A stretch of 64,000 bases of DNA from Arabidopsis thaliana. Taxonomy: Eukaryota > Streptophyta > Magnoliopsida > Brassicales > Brassicaceae. A program made the translations under genes and the position numbers. The stretch is taken from NCBI RefSeq assembly GCF_000001735.4, contig NC_003076.8, positions 23,439,835-23,503,834 of the forward strand, read 5' to 3'. The notes under the pieces were generated by a model. It saw only the letters and a list, made by a program, of their open reading frames with translations. It searched no databases and had not been told where the DNA came from. Below are positions 45,751 through 57,552 of this stretch, piece after piece (position 1 is the first letter of the stretch; each line of letters opens with the position of its first letter).

Positions 45751-46815
45751 ATGCATATCCGGCGCCAGATCTTCGTTAAATCTCCTGACTGTCAAAAAGT
45801 CGTCGCTCTGCAATTGGATCCTGCGCAATCTCTATTAACTCTTTCGGGTATCACTTCCTTACTCGAATCGTCGCAGCGTATATCGTTTTCGGCTTGCTCG
45901 ATTACTCTAGATGGGAAGCTTTTGAATGGCTCTACACGGATCCAAGTATCGAAGCTTCCTTCTGTATCCATGCTCACTCTTTTCCCTCGCCTCCGTGGAG
46001 GTGGAGGAGATGGTGGGGCAACGGGAGCCGAGTCTCGCGATTGCTATCTCAATATGTACGCGGAGAAGAAACCTGACAAGGTTGATCCTAATGAGCAGAG
46101 GCTCTCCAAATGGTTGAATTGTGCTTTGTCTAACGAGCCTTTGGCTGAGCCGTGCGTGATTGATCTCCTTGGGAATTTGTTCAATAAAGAAGTTTTGGTG
46201 CACGCTTTGTTGTCTAAGAGGTTGCCTAAACAATTCTCGTACATTAAGGGTTTGAAAGATATGGTGAATATTAAGCTTACGCCTGTTGCTGGTTCTGATG
46301 GTTCATCGCAAGATACGACTAGTGCACAGTTTCAGTGTCCGGTCTCAGGGCTTGAATTCAATGGAAAGTACAAGTTTTTCGCTTTGAGGGGATGTGGACA
46401 TGTGATGAGCGCAAAGGCGTTGAAGGAAGTGAAGTCTTCTTCTTGTTTGGTGTGTCATGCGGATGTCAAAGATTCTGATAAGATTGTGATCAATGGTACT
46501 GAGGAGGAAGTAGATTTGTTGAGGGAGAGGATGGAGGAGGAGAAAGCTAAGCTGAGAGAGAAGAAAGGTGTCTCAAAGAAGAGTAAGAACGGTGCTGCTG
46601 TGGTGGCTGATACAGGTGCGAAGGTCGCAAAGAGACAGATAGAGGATGGGAATGTCAATGGCAATGGTATAACTGTGAAGAAATTCAAGGCGGCGGATAA
46701 AGTGCCGGTTAATGCTACTAAGGAAGTCTATGCTTCTCTCTTTACTTCCTCTAAGAAGAAGTCTGATTTCAGGGAGACTTACTCTTGCAGGTCACTTCCT
46801 CTCGGCAGGAATTGA
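45751..46815 (+). CDS. RTF2: RTF2-domain protein with N-terminal ubiquitin-like domain
   Basis: Nuclear protein; Arabidopsis RTF2 is tied to pre-mRNA splicing and embryo development, and yeast/human RTF2 to replication-fork control. Single exon, 354 residues. Residues 1 to about 84 form a ubiquitin-like fold by pattern (IFVKSPDCQKVVALQLDP, later ITLDGKLLNGSTRIQ) ending in RLRGG at residues 80-84. From residue 85 the RTF2 core starts (GGDGGATGAESRDCY). It has two RING-like halves: CALSNEPLAEPCVIDLLGNL with incomplete metal ligands, and CPVSGLEF..CGHVMS..CLVCHADV. The Lys-rich tail includes VYASLFTSS, conserved in RTF2 proteins. The first ATG has a good context. The promoter has site II elements. 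See the finding on possible Ubl cleavage. Confidence 0.95.
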   Translation: MHIRRQIFVKSPDCQKVVALQLDPAQSLLTLSGITSLLESSQRISFSACSITLDGKLLNGSTRIQVSKLPSVSMLTLFPRLRGGGGDGGATGAESRDCYLNMYAEKKPDKVDPNEQRLSKWLNCALSNEPLAEPCVIDLLGNLFNKEVLVHALLSKRLPKQFSYIKGLKDMVNIKLTPVAGSDGSSQDTTSAQFQCPVSGLEFNGKYKFFALRGCGHVMSAKALKEVKSSSCLVCHADVKDSDKIVINGTEEEVDLLRERMEEEKAKLREKKGVSKKSKNGAAVVADTGAKVAKRQIEDGNVNGNGITVKKFKAADKVPVNATKEVYASLFTSSKKKSDFRETYSCRSLPLGRN

Positions 46816-47186
46816 TTTGTTGGATCAATGTTGTTTACCTGCTCGCTTCATTTGCTCTGTAATCTGTTTTGATTATATTGATATATCAACTTGCTTTTGT
46901 AATTTCGCCTACTGGATAATATAATGTTTTTCTTTTCCTTTTGCAATTGGTAAAAACAGTAAACATGTTTGCATCCACTATGCTAAAACTAGTAAAAGTG
47001 TTGTATCATAAGCTGCAATTGTAACAAGAGGATATGTATGTTGTTTACATCAATGCACGGGTCAATGGCTTTGCAGCTCAATTCAAAATGTTATATAGTC
47101 ATCCAAAAACAGATAGCAGATTTGCACAAGCAGTTCACATAAAGCCAATAGTTTCCAGATCGTGGAAACTCGTGACCATAGTACTC
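46816..47186. other. Convergent spacer, RTF2 and TRS31
   Basis: AT-rich 3' flanks of the two genes; nothing else recognised. Confidence 0.5.
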
Positions 47187-48649
47187 TCATTGGCTTAGCC
47201 GTGCCTCTCTCTTAAGCACCTGTGCGGCATAGAAGTAAAACAACTGTCAAGAATTAAGTTTTTCCCACAAATCTAGATGAGGAAAAGAGATGAATGTAGG
47301 CATTAACCTCATCAGCAAACTTGATCAAAATAGTAGTTCGAGGACGTTGTTGTCCTTCAATGGGTACAAAATGAGCCGTTACCACAGCAGGAAACCCTGC
47401 GTTATCCAGAACTCCCTACATAGAGGAAACCGTGTCAGGCTCATTATCTTCTTCCTCTACCAATTAAATTTGAACCCTATTCGTGAATATGTCAAGGGAG
47501 CACTCACCTTCACTATGCCAGCAACAAACGCTCCGCAGTTGAATGTTCCCATGTCTTTTGGAATCGAAATGAACCTACACTTTCACATTTGTTATCAGTT
47601 TTCTTGACCTTAAAAAAATTACATTATCTCAGAGTGTTTATGGAAAGAGCTGGAGCAGTATAAACCTGTTAACAAGAAGCTCCTTTTCACTGATCATGTA
47701 CTCATCTTCATGTTCTGTTCCTTTTTCAAGTGAATCAGCAACCTATGGCATGTTCGTTAAGTGTGAGTTAGAATCCAGGAACAGGCATGTCGATAGAAAC
47801 ACTCAACAACTAATTGAATTTGAAATCGCCACTCACCTTTCCAAACAACACTTTCCACACAGTACTGTGAACGAAAGACAGAATTCCCAGTAACCGTGTC
47901 TCTCTTCTGTTTCCCTGAAACAATGAAACAATATATCCATAAGACATGATTGAACTCTGCATTGCTCTTCCATGAACAAAACTAGAAGTATGGAAACGTT
48001 CTTTTTTTTTTCCAGTTTTTGAGGCAAAACACACAAGTAAGAATATCAGATTGCAAAAATAAGATGTACCTTTTCCCGGTTGCAAAGAAGCTCTAGAACT
48101 CGAGATCCAACTGCATACCCAGCATCCTCTAGTCTGAGAGTCATCATAAAAGAAAACACATTGTTAAGGATGGAATGTAAATGAATTAGACTAATAAAAA
48201 AAAATCATATGTATTTCTAAGAATCCAATCAGCTCACCTTCTTTCAAGTTCAGCTATATTGTCAACCTGGGTTTGATTGTACTGAACGAGCTCCGAGAAT
48301 AAGAAAGCAAATGCGGTCAAGCTCACCTACAACACAAGTACAGTTCCAAAACGACTAACCAATCAGCAGATGCTCGAAATCGAATGATCACAATAAAGAG
48401 ATCAAAGAAGAAGAAGATCAAAACCCGAGAGATTTGAAATCGAACCCTCCCACAACTATTAGATCCGGATCCAAATTGAACAATGTTCTCAATTTCCATA
48501 CTTAGTTCAGTGTAAAAGTTTCTGAGGAAAGCTCCGAAATTGGAAGAGAAAAGTGGATCTACGTAGCGAAAACGTACCTCTTGCTTGCCTTTGCTGAGAG
48601 GCTTGTCAAGGACGTTGGAGTACTGTTTCATTTTCCCGACTCCGATCAT
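47187..48649 (-). CDS. TRS31: TRAPP complex subunit TRS31 / TRAPPC5
   Basis: Bet3-family subunit of the TRAPP tethering complex, which acts on Rab GTPases in ER-Golgi and trans-Golgi traffic. Eight exons, high to low: 48649-48578, 48326-48238, 48133-48070, 47914-47837, 47742-47666, 47574-47508, 47415-47308, 47219-47187; 195 residues. MIGVGKMKQYSNVLDKPLSK is the family N-terminus. The alpha/beta Bet3 fold includes LTAFAFLFSELVQYNQTQVD, VELLCNREKG-like helix RVLELLCNREKG, and NCGAFVAGIVKGVLDNAGFP, all close to metazoan TRAPPC5. The last exon is 33 bases (VLKREARLSQ). It shares a 381-base divergent region with FIP1[V]. Confidence 0.94.
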
Positions 48650-49030
48650 ATTCTTCGGTTTTCCGGTGAGAACGAGCTTCCCAGAACCAGAACCCTAAAC
48701 ACAGAACCTTTCTTAGTTTTCCGGTGAAAGAATCTGAAGATGCTTTTGTTTATTGCAACCTGGTTTGTCTTTTGGTTCGATGAAAGTACAAAAAAAGAGT
48801 TTATTTACATTTTTGTTAATATTAATTTTTACTTTTTCACTAATCCTAATTGGGGTAGAAAAAAAAAGGGGTAAATAAGTGTATAAATAAGACCCTAGCG
48901 ATGATAAAAAGAAGCCGAGACTTGTTGAGAAGAAGCCCTTAAAGCTTCACCGTCTCTCTCTCTCTCTTTCTCGTGAGCTTCAATTCGAATCGGCCGTTCT
49001 TCTTCTTCTTCCTCCAATCTCTTTACTCCA
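48650..49030. promoter_or_regulatory. Compact divergent promoter of TRS31 and FIP1[V]
   Basis: Only 381 bases separate the two ATGs. A (CT)n pyrimidine patch at 48954-48967 lies in the presumed FIP1[V] leader, and ACCCTAG, a partial telo-box, at 48891-48897. The A/T-rich centre at 48785-48870 is the likely nucleosome-depleted core (inference). Confidence 0.55.
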
Positions 49031-52000
49031 ATGGAAGAGGACGATGAGTTCGGAGATCTATATTCCGACGTTCTCCAGCCGTTTCAACCTCCCGTTGTTC
49101 TCCCTCCTCCGCCTCCTCTTCCTCACCGTTCAATCGACCTCAACCTCCGATCCCAAGATCAAGATGTCTCAGAACCTAATTCAGCTCCAATCTCTAGGGT
49201 TTCGGACAACGATGCCGTAAAATTATCTACTCAGGACGCGACTCGTCAAGCAATTGTCGATGGTGGCGGCGACGATAAGGATATGAGCTTTGATATCGAA
49301 GAACCCGATGCCGATTCTACACCTACGATTCCTGGTCTTTTCGTTACTGGAGCGTTACCTGGTTTGGCTACAGATCGAGGCGTTTCGCAAGTTACGACAA
49401 GAATTGAGCAGCAGGTTGGTGGTGGTGGCGATGGAGGCTATGGAGGACAAGGAGAAGGAGATGATTGGGATAGCGACAGTGAAGATGATTTGCAGATAGT
49501 GTTGAATGATAGTAGCCGTAACGTCATGATCGGAGGAGCTGATAGAAGATCAAGGATGGGAGATAATGAAGATGACGATGATGAAGATGATGAAGACCCA
49601 CTTGTTATAGTGGCCGACACGGATCCAAATCAACCTATGGAGGAGCAGATGTGGGGAGAAGATGGTCTTCAAGGGATTGAAGGAGATGGCAAAGACGGAG
49701 GAGAAGCTGGCAAGGGAAGTGGACCAGGAGGTGCTACTGGACCGCCCAAAGCAGGGTATAGCAGTCATGGGTATCATCCGTTTCATTCTCAGTTTAAGGT
49801 CAGTGTCGATGCAACACTGTTGTCACTGGTCAGATTACTTAGTACCTGGGTTTCTTGTCGTTACCCTGTTTTAGTTTTCTTAAATTCTGAGTGCATATAT
49901 ACTTTGTACTTGTATCTAAACCTGAATGCAAATGCAGAGTGTGTTAATCAAAGAAATTGGAGTCTGCTTCTAGATTTTGACAAACCATCTCTTTACTTGC
50001 TTACCCAAAGACCGGGTGTTTGGTCATAAAATGAAGAATGTGAAAGGGAGATAATAACCTATTCACTTTCTCTCTTGTATATCGCAATCCTACACCACCA
50101 TCAATTACGATGTTCAACAGTTTTTTTTCGTAATTCCTTGGCTATTGAAGAAGAAGACTGTAAGAAGAACAATAACCAGTTTCTTGAGACACTAACTAAC
50201 TTTATAAAGCCAACACCCCTTCAAAGATTTTATTTATGTTATTTGGAGTTATCATACCAACGTTATGCCGAAACAAAATAAGGGTGGTATTGTTCTACTT
50301 GACATTTACATATATTTTTCTTGCAGTATGTAAGACCGGGGGCAGCTCCCATTCCTGGAGGTGCTGCATCTGTTGGTGGACCCTCCTCAGGTCAAGTTCG
50401 TCCACCCGCCAACCTTGGTCCTATGGCTGGTCGTGGCAGAGGAGATTGGCGTCCACTGGGAATGAGGAATGCTTCTGCTGCACAGAAAGGGTTCCACCAG
50501 CCTTGGGGTAGTAATACAGCAGGGCGTGGACTGGACTTCACTCTTCCCTCTCACAAGTAATTTTTCATCTGTTCAGGAACTAGAGGTTCTAGTAGCTTAG
50601 GCTCATGTCTGCATATCAATCTTTTTGACTGATTTGTTCTTTGTTTCTTTTATTTGCTGTCTACTCTGTGCTTTTTAGGACTATATTTGAGGTCGACATA
50701 GATAGTTTTGAAGAAAAGCCCTGGAGATATCCAGGAGTTGAGATGACAGACTACTTCAACTTTGGACTAAATGAGGAGAGCTGGAAAGACTATTGCAAAC
50801 AGCTGGTAATTAATAACTGTGTTTCATATCCTTATTTTAGCGGATGAAGAGTACTAAGAGGAGTATCTTTTAATTTCGTACAGGACCAACACCGTATACA
50901 GACTACGATGCAAAGCAGAATACGTGTTTATGAAAGCGGTAGAACGGATCAGGTAAAGTGGATTTTGGCACATATTGTGGTGTTTACGAGCTGATTATTC
51001 TTTGCAGCTGGACAATATTTGTCTACATCAGATACCAAAGGGTGACAATGTATTCCTAATCATTCTCTTGTACAAATGATAGGGTTATGATCCAGATCTA
51101 CCCCCAGAGTTAGCTGCAGCAACAGGGGCACAGGGTGTTCCCGTTGATTCTTCAAATTTAGTGAAGCCAGACTCTGTTCAAGGTGATTCAGCGAAAGTGC
51201 CAGCCAATGTTAGACCGACACTAGTATGATTTCTCCTTCCTTTGCTTTCATTTTAAAGTAGCATTGTCAATATGTGGTTTATTATATTGTATATCACAAT
51301 GGTAACATTGTCGCTAGACATTATCTTGTTAGTTTTCAAAGCTTAAGAGTATTTCTTGAATTTGTTTTCTCTCAGCCCCCTGGAAGACCAATACCTGTGG
51401 AGACTGGTTCTGGTGAACGTCTTCCGTCCATTGATACACGTGCTCCTCGGATGCGTGATCTAGATGCTATCATTGAGGTTGAACATGTTTCAAATTTCTC
51501 TTGATTTTGGTTTACTGGTGAGGCATCTTTGCATACTGTATACTGACTGCTACTAACTGATATTGATTTTTTTGCTAGATTGTATGTCAGGATTCACATG
51601 AGGATGAACCCTCGGGTGAAAATGGCACAGATCAAGCTGATAGTAGCCTTCCTGGAGAAAATGTACCAGTTGAGACTAGTTATGTTAACAACAAAAGACC
51701 TGACACGGAATCTGCTGAACATAGTCCTGCACAGGATGAGCCACATAAAAATCTTCTCAAAAAGCAAGACGATGAGATCTCTAGAAGCACAGATAGTGGC
51801 CAGAGTTTTCGTTCATCGTCTCCTGTTGGAGACAGAGGCACAAGGTCATCAAGTGTTGACCGCGAAGATGTGGGAGGTGAAGCTGGCAAAGATGCTGAGA
51901 TGGGGGAGGAGCTTAAAATGAGTTTTACATCCCCTCAGTCAGCAGTGCAAGAAGATGATGGAGGGGAGTCAAAGACGGAGAGGAGTAGTGAAAGCAGCAA

Positions 52001-53919
52001 AGCAAGATCTGGAAGTCACAGAGATTTTCAGCAAGAAGAGGACGTTATTCAAGATAAGCATTCTTCTCGACCAGCTAACAATAGGAAACAGTACGATAAC
52101 AATGCACCTCATCAGAGCAGAAAGAATCAGGACAGAGGGAAGGAAATGGAAAGAACACGAGCGGCGAGCAAAGGTGGTAGAGAGAACTCTAATCCACATA
52201 TGGAGCTTGATTCTACTTATATCTACTCAATTGCAAGTCGCGAGGATTTTGATAAAAGAAAAGAGCGAGATGTTGATGGCGCAGTCTGGCGCAGGAAAGA
52301 AGATGACCCATACAGTAGAAGAGGTGGGGATGAAGGGTCTAGAAAAAGGGATCGTGAAGATGATCCAGGCTTTAGGCAGAGGGGTAAAATGCGCGAGAAT
52401 GAAATACGCAGCAAAGATGATCAGGTTCCTTCCAGAAAACATATGGATGATGCTGGTATGAGAAATATTTATGAACCGGATGATCACATTAACAAGAGGA
52501 GGAAGGATGAAGAATACTTGAGAAGAAGCCGGCCTGAAAAAAATGAAATCTCATATGGTCAAAGGGAATCAATGAGCCGCGTGAAACGAGAACGTGATGA
52601 TAGGTTGGAGCATCAAAAGAGAGATGTCCAACATAAGATCAGAGATGATTTTGACGACCACGGTTCTCTCAGGCAGAGAGATGATATCTATATGCAGAGG
52701 GATGGAAACGAGAGGTTGAGGGAGCGTGATGTTTTGGATAAATTGAAGCTGCCTCACGAGGATGGTATATCAGCACGAGGAAGAGAGAGGCAGGTGGCAG
52801 TAAGGGGCCACAGAGGTTCCGAAGATCGATCATCAAGGATGAAGGATGAGTATAAAGCTTCTGACAAAGAGCATGTCACGAAAGATACATTAAGGCATGC
52901 TAAACAGACAAAGAGAAGGGACTACCCTGGTGAAGAAAGTTCTTCCCATCATAGAGGACATGAAGACTTCTCTGCACGGACAGACAACATAGTTAACAAT
53001 GAGAAAAAACCAAGGCAGGAGAGGACAGGTGCTAAAATTGATAAGTTTATTGATACTTTGGATGGCCAGCGATTGCAAGACAGAAAACATAAAGATTCTA
53101 GACGAAAGATTAAAGAACAGCGAGAGGGCACAGAATCACTTAGCAAGCAAGGGGAGCAAAATGGCAGTTCCGTAGTGACAGTATGCTCCATCAGCCTATG
53201 ATTATTTTTTGTATCTCATCCAAGTTTTGCAAACTGCACATAGCATGTTTATCGTGAATGCAATATATCCCGCAAAGTTTTATGTTCTGTTGCGTAACTT
53301 ACCTAAGATATTACATGGTTTGGTCAGTTTTATTCTGCTTCACGGTCAGTACTGATGTTTCTTTCATATCTTCCAGGGATCAAAAGGAACCAACGACGCA
53401 AGGAATTGCAGGAGTGAGATCCCACATCAGCCTAACACCGCCAAAAGACACAAGGAAAATGCATCCTCTGGTGATGAGATACACGATTCAAAGAGAGGAC
53501 GTACAAAACTGGAGCGTTGGGCAAGCCACAAAGAGAGAGAAGATGCTGTCTCTGCCAAGTCATCATCCATTTCCTCAAAACTAGAAGAAAAGGAAAACAA
53601 CACTAATGGCCGTCTTAGTGAACCTGTTCATGGTTCTATTGGAAAGAGCCGGGATGTAACTGAAGAGAAAATTGGCCATGATCTTGCAGACACAAAAGAT
53701 GGAAGCGAGAAGGGACCAGGAGACCGGCACTTGGATACGGTTGAGAAACTCAAGAAACGCAGTGAAAGGTTCAAGCTTCCAATGCCCACGGAGAAAGACA
53801 CCACGGGAGTAAAGAAAATGGAGTCTGAGACACTGCCCTCCGCAAAAATTGAAGGCCCTGTGGATTCAGAGGTGAAAGCAGAGCGGCCAGCAAGGAAAAG
53901 ACGGTGGACGAGTAGCTGA
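49031..53919 (+). CDS. FIPS5: FIP1[V], pre-mRNA 3'-end polyadenylation factor
   Basis: Plant Fip1, a CPSF-associated scaffold that binds and stimulates poly(A) polymerase in the nucleus. Exons 49031-49798, 50327-50556, 50679-50805, 50884-50952, 51083-51223, 51376-51477, 51579-53180, 53377-53919; about 1193 residues. The N-terminus is Pro- then Asp/Glu-rich ([17 protein letters not shown]). The Fip1 core motif is in exons 2-4 ([19 protein letters not shown], then [20 protein letters not shown]). The C-terminal 700 residues are Arg/Asp/Glu/Ser-rich with RD/RE repeats ([16 protein letters not shown]), like an RNA-binding tail; in plants this tail is known to bind RNA. It ends in [11 protein letters not shown]. 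Every junction keeps frame; the 3-residue difference from the length I remember may be one acceptor choice. Confidence 0.95.
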
Positions 53920-54663
53920 GAGTCATAAACTGGAGTTGAAATAAAAAGCGATGAACTGTGGCCCTCTTTGGCTGGGTTGAGGAAAGTTTGATTCTCAATG
54001 TAGCTTACGATGCTTAAACGGATGACATGAGATTCTCCCATCCCACGGAGCAGTTGTAGCAGTAATGCGATGAAAGATCAAGCTCAATGGAGATTATTTA
54101 GGTGTTTAGGGAGAGTATGTGTGGGATGAGCGAAGTTGTGTAAGAATAGGGAGGGAATACGCATAAGGATAACTCTGAGAGAATACTCTTGTAGTAGTTG
54201 ATGTAACTTTTGTCAAAGATTATTGGTCTTTTAGTTTTGTTCTTATACTTAGCGCCTCCGGAGAGAGCGAGAATATTTTAAAAATACTTGACAGCACTGT
54301 ATTATATACTGTAGTAATTTTGTTACTATTTTAAATTTGTACTCGGCCTTTGGTCTTGATCATTAGTGTTAACAATGTGAGTTATCAGAAAGCAACAACT
54401 ATGAAAGTAGAGACTGTGGTAACGAAGGATCGTAAATAAAATATGAAAGATTATCAAGACTCAAAATCTTTACCGAAAAAAACATTCCTATGACAACAAA
54501 GAAAGTTTCTGTAGAGCTTTTGATCTATAACAACAAATCACTGTTTGATGCATATTTTGGTTAACATGAGTAAAACATAGATAACTCAAGTTGTGTCAGT
54601 TTGAAAACGCTGAGGGCAAACATGTTACAACCTATATGAGGTTATATGGTGTGATCAATCTCT
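53920..54663. other. Convergent spacer, FIP1[V] and SVL4
   Basis: FIP1[V] 3' UTR on the left and SVL4 3' UTR on the right, with an AT-rich middle (54270-54560). No further gene or repeat recognised. Confidence 0.5.
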
Positions 54664-57552
54664 TTAGGCTGTATAAAGGAGTCCCAAAGCCATCATTGCC
54701 AGCAAGGAAAGGCTGAGATTAGCAGCAATGGCAACGGTGCCTGAACGAGGAGGAGTTTGTGGCGGACCACCTTCAGTTCCATTGGAGGCCAACTTTGCAA
54801 CTGGAGGCAGAGGCGGATCAATCACGTCTTTGGCATCAAGAGGTGGGTTTGGGGGAATAGCTGGTAGTTGTGCTTCCTTGTCTGCCACGGTGAGTAGAGC
54901 TCCAGCATCTGCAGGTAAGATGGCATAGGGCTGGTCTTTGTTCAAATCTGAACATGGACTCCCTGCATTTGCATCAAATATAATTGATCAGCCTTATCTT
55001 GGTAATGTTTTTGTTTTTTGTTTTTTTGTAGAAGTTTAAACTTACTTAGGTATCTGGTAGCGGTGGCAGGGAACTCCGTGATGACTCCATCAACGCCTCT
55101 CCCTGCAATGAATGTTGCAAGCTCTATCGTAGGATCAGAGAAGTAGTCGAACGCTATGGCGATGTACTCATTTCTTAGCACCGAGACGTATACAGAGATA
55201 TTCGCTTTGTGCATTTCCTCTACCACATTAGTTTTCCCCGTGGCAAAGCTTTGGGAGACGGTGATGAGGGAAGTTCTCAAGAGATTGACAGCATCTGCAT
55301 GCTTCTTGATTTCTTCGATGGATGTCTTAGGAGCATCTCCGATCTCCTTGTCGATACTCAAGACTCTTGTGTAAGGAGGGACAGCCTCGAAACTAGATAG
55401 AACTGAACTGTCATCCGACTGAATCAAAACCTTCTGGGTTGATTGCTTGTCGAGTGTGGAATTTGTAAGAGCAGACTTGACTACGTCTACGACTCCTAAG
55501 CCTTTCTTCGAGGCTAAATAAGCAGCATTCTGTCAACAAAAACAGTGTTAGTGGAGCTTCCTTGTGTTAGTCAAGGAGCATTTGGAAGTTAAATGGCTTG
55601 CCTGAATGTTGATTAAAACTCCGGTGACTGCCTTTGCTTTGCCGAGCTCAAGGAAGTCCGCAAGAGTCGTGAACTTCCCGGCGTTCTTGTTTGCGGGGTT
55701 TCTCTGGAAGCCCGTGGCAGTGAAGGGGTTTTCTATTTGTGCTGAAGACAAAGATATCCCAATGCTCAGTGACTTAGTTGAGAATAAGATTAGTTTAAGA
55801 AATCTATAGAAAAGAAATCAGTTTCTTACGCTTCACAGACTGGATCTCGGCCCATGTAAGATCAAAAGAGAAGATTCCGTTGGTAGGCTGGATCTCAGGA
55901 ACGCTGGTGGCTCGGGACATGAAAGTAGTCCTGGCGGTGGTACTTGCTGAGAGGTCTGCAGCATCATGGCAGAAAGCGATTCCGTCTTTGGACATCTGAA
56001 CAGAGCAGTCAATTATGTCTGCTCCATCGTCGATTGCTTTCTGGTAAGCCAGATCAGTGCAGCCTGGATAGTCTCCGCTTGCTCCATTGTGAGTTATAAC
56101 CAATGCATGCCCTGCTTTGGGGAGATTGCCGTTTTGGTGAGAAAAGCAAGCTGCAAGAAAACAGACGCTTTAGCTTCTTCTTAATAATCAGCTATCTGAG
56201 GAAACATATATAGCAAGTCATCTCACTGATTGATTGTGATGCTGTTGGCGGGAAATCGGTGATGACACCATCAACAGAGAACTGGCCATTGTCCACAAAC
56301 TGGAGATACTCAGCAGAGGGATCATAGCTGTAGTTAAAGCTGGTGCGCAAGTCGTTGGCAAACCCTGAAGCATAGACCTCTAGACCGGCTTTGTGAGCAT
56401 CAGCCACAAAAGTGGTGGCGGGCTTAAGGTACTTAGCTGAGTCAATGGGCCAAATGTAGTCTTTGGGCACAAGAACGCCTGAAGCAAAGGCCTTGATGGC
56501 TGCGAGGTTCTGCTGAATCTCGCTGTACTTCTTGTTGGTGGTGGGCTCAACTGCCTCGGGGTCTTTGAACTCAAATATGAGCTTTGTCTTGGCCCTGCCC
56601 GCGTCCATCCCGATGCTCTTCAAGAAACCAATCTCTGGAGATGAGATGACATTAATGCCGCGGAATCGCAAGCTTCTCAGGTACTCGGCTGGGCTCAGCT
56701 TGTGTTCCATGTAGAAGGCATCGTACTGCACATTTGCATTGTTTGTTGTTTTGATGAATCAACAAAAAAGCTCCATATGTTGGTTAATCATGTTCTCAAA
56801 GAGAAGAAAACATACCTGAACGCTCAACCAGAACTTGGGAGGCTTGGTTCCAAGGACATCCTCCACTGCAGAAACCGACATTTGGCCGTCGAAGATGCTA
56901 GGCCGAGAGAAGATGTTCTGGACCACTGCTCAATAATACAAAACATGAAAATGTGTGGTGGTGGTGGTGAGCATTGAAGGGAGGAAATGAAAGAGAAGAA
57001 GACATACGAGTGACTTTGTTGAATATGGTGTCGGCATCGTAATCAATGACAAACCAGCCCTTGAGGTCCTGACCGTTGACCTTGTAGGTCTTCTGGGCTT
57101 TGGGGAAGACCGAGGAGATGGTGGTTGCATTGTCAAGTCTGATATCTGACAAGCAAAGGCCCACACCGTCCTTAGTCATCTGAAGGTTGCACAACATTGT
57201 GAAGCCAGGCGAGCTGGTGCCAATAGCCAAGTCGTTTGCAGAGATGCTTGACTCAGGGAAAAGACCCGAGAAGCCCCCTCTGGCCACAACGGCAGGCTCT
57301 TGTCCTGGAAGACAAAAGACAGGTACGGATTCTTAGAAACAAACAAACAACATGGTATCTTAAGTCTTAACATTAAACAACAACAAAAAAAAAAACATGG
57401 TAGTATGCAATATGGGCATACTCTGTAAAAGGATGCTTACCGTTAAGGGTAAGCCATTTCTTGGCAGGAACAGCTGCGGCAGCAGCAGGAGTCTTGGGTG
57501 CCGCAACAGAAGAGTGTAAGAAAAGGGAGAAAAGAATGAAAAACCTCAGCAT
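54664..57552 (-). CDS. SVL4: SHV3-like 4, GPI-anchored tandem glycerophosphodiesterase-like protein
   Basis: Member of the SHV3/GDPDL family, plasma-membrane GPI proteins needed for primary cell-wall organisation. Exons high to low: 57552-57441, 57304-57008, 56925-56816, 56725-56227, 56150-55830, 55741-55602, 55529-55046, 54962-54664; 753 residues. Signal peptide MLRFFILFSLFLHSSVAAP. Two GDPD-like domains: the first (about 40-340) begins ARGGFSGLFPES, with Ala where active enzymes have the catalytic His. The second (about 345-670) has LVITHNGASGDYP and FCHDAADL, retaining both His but not the canonical ENT/IE motifs. A Pro-rich linker and hydrophobic tail (NLSLSLLAMMALGLLYTA) form the GPI signal. 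The intron after 55602 begins with GC. First ATG used. Confidence 0.93.
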
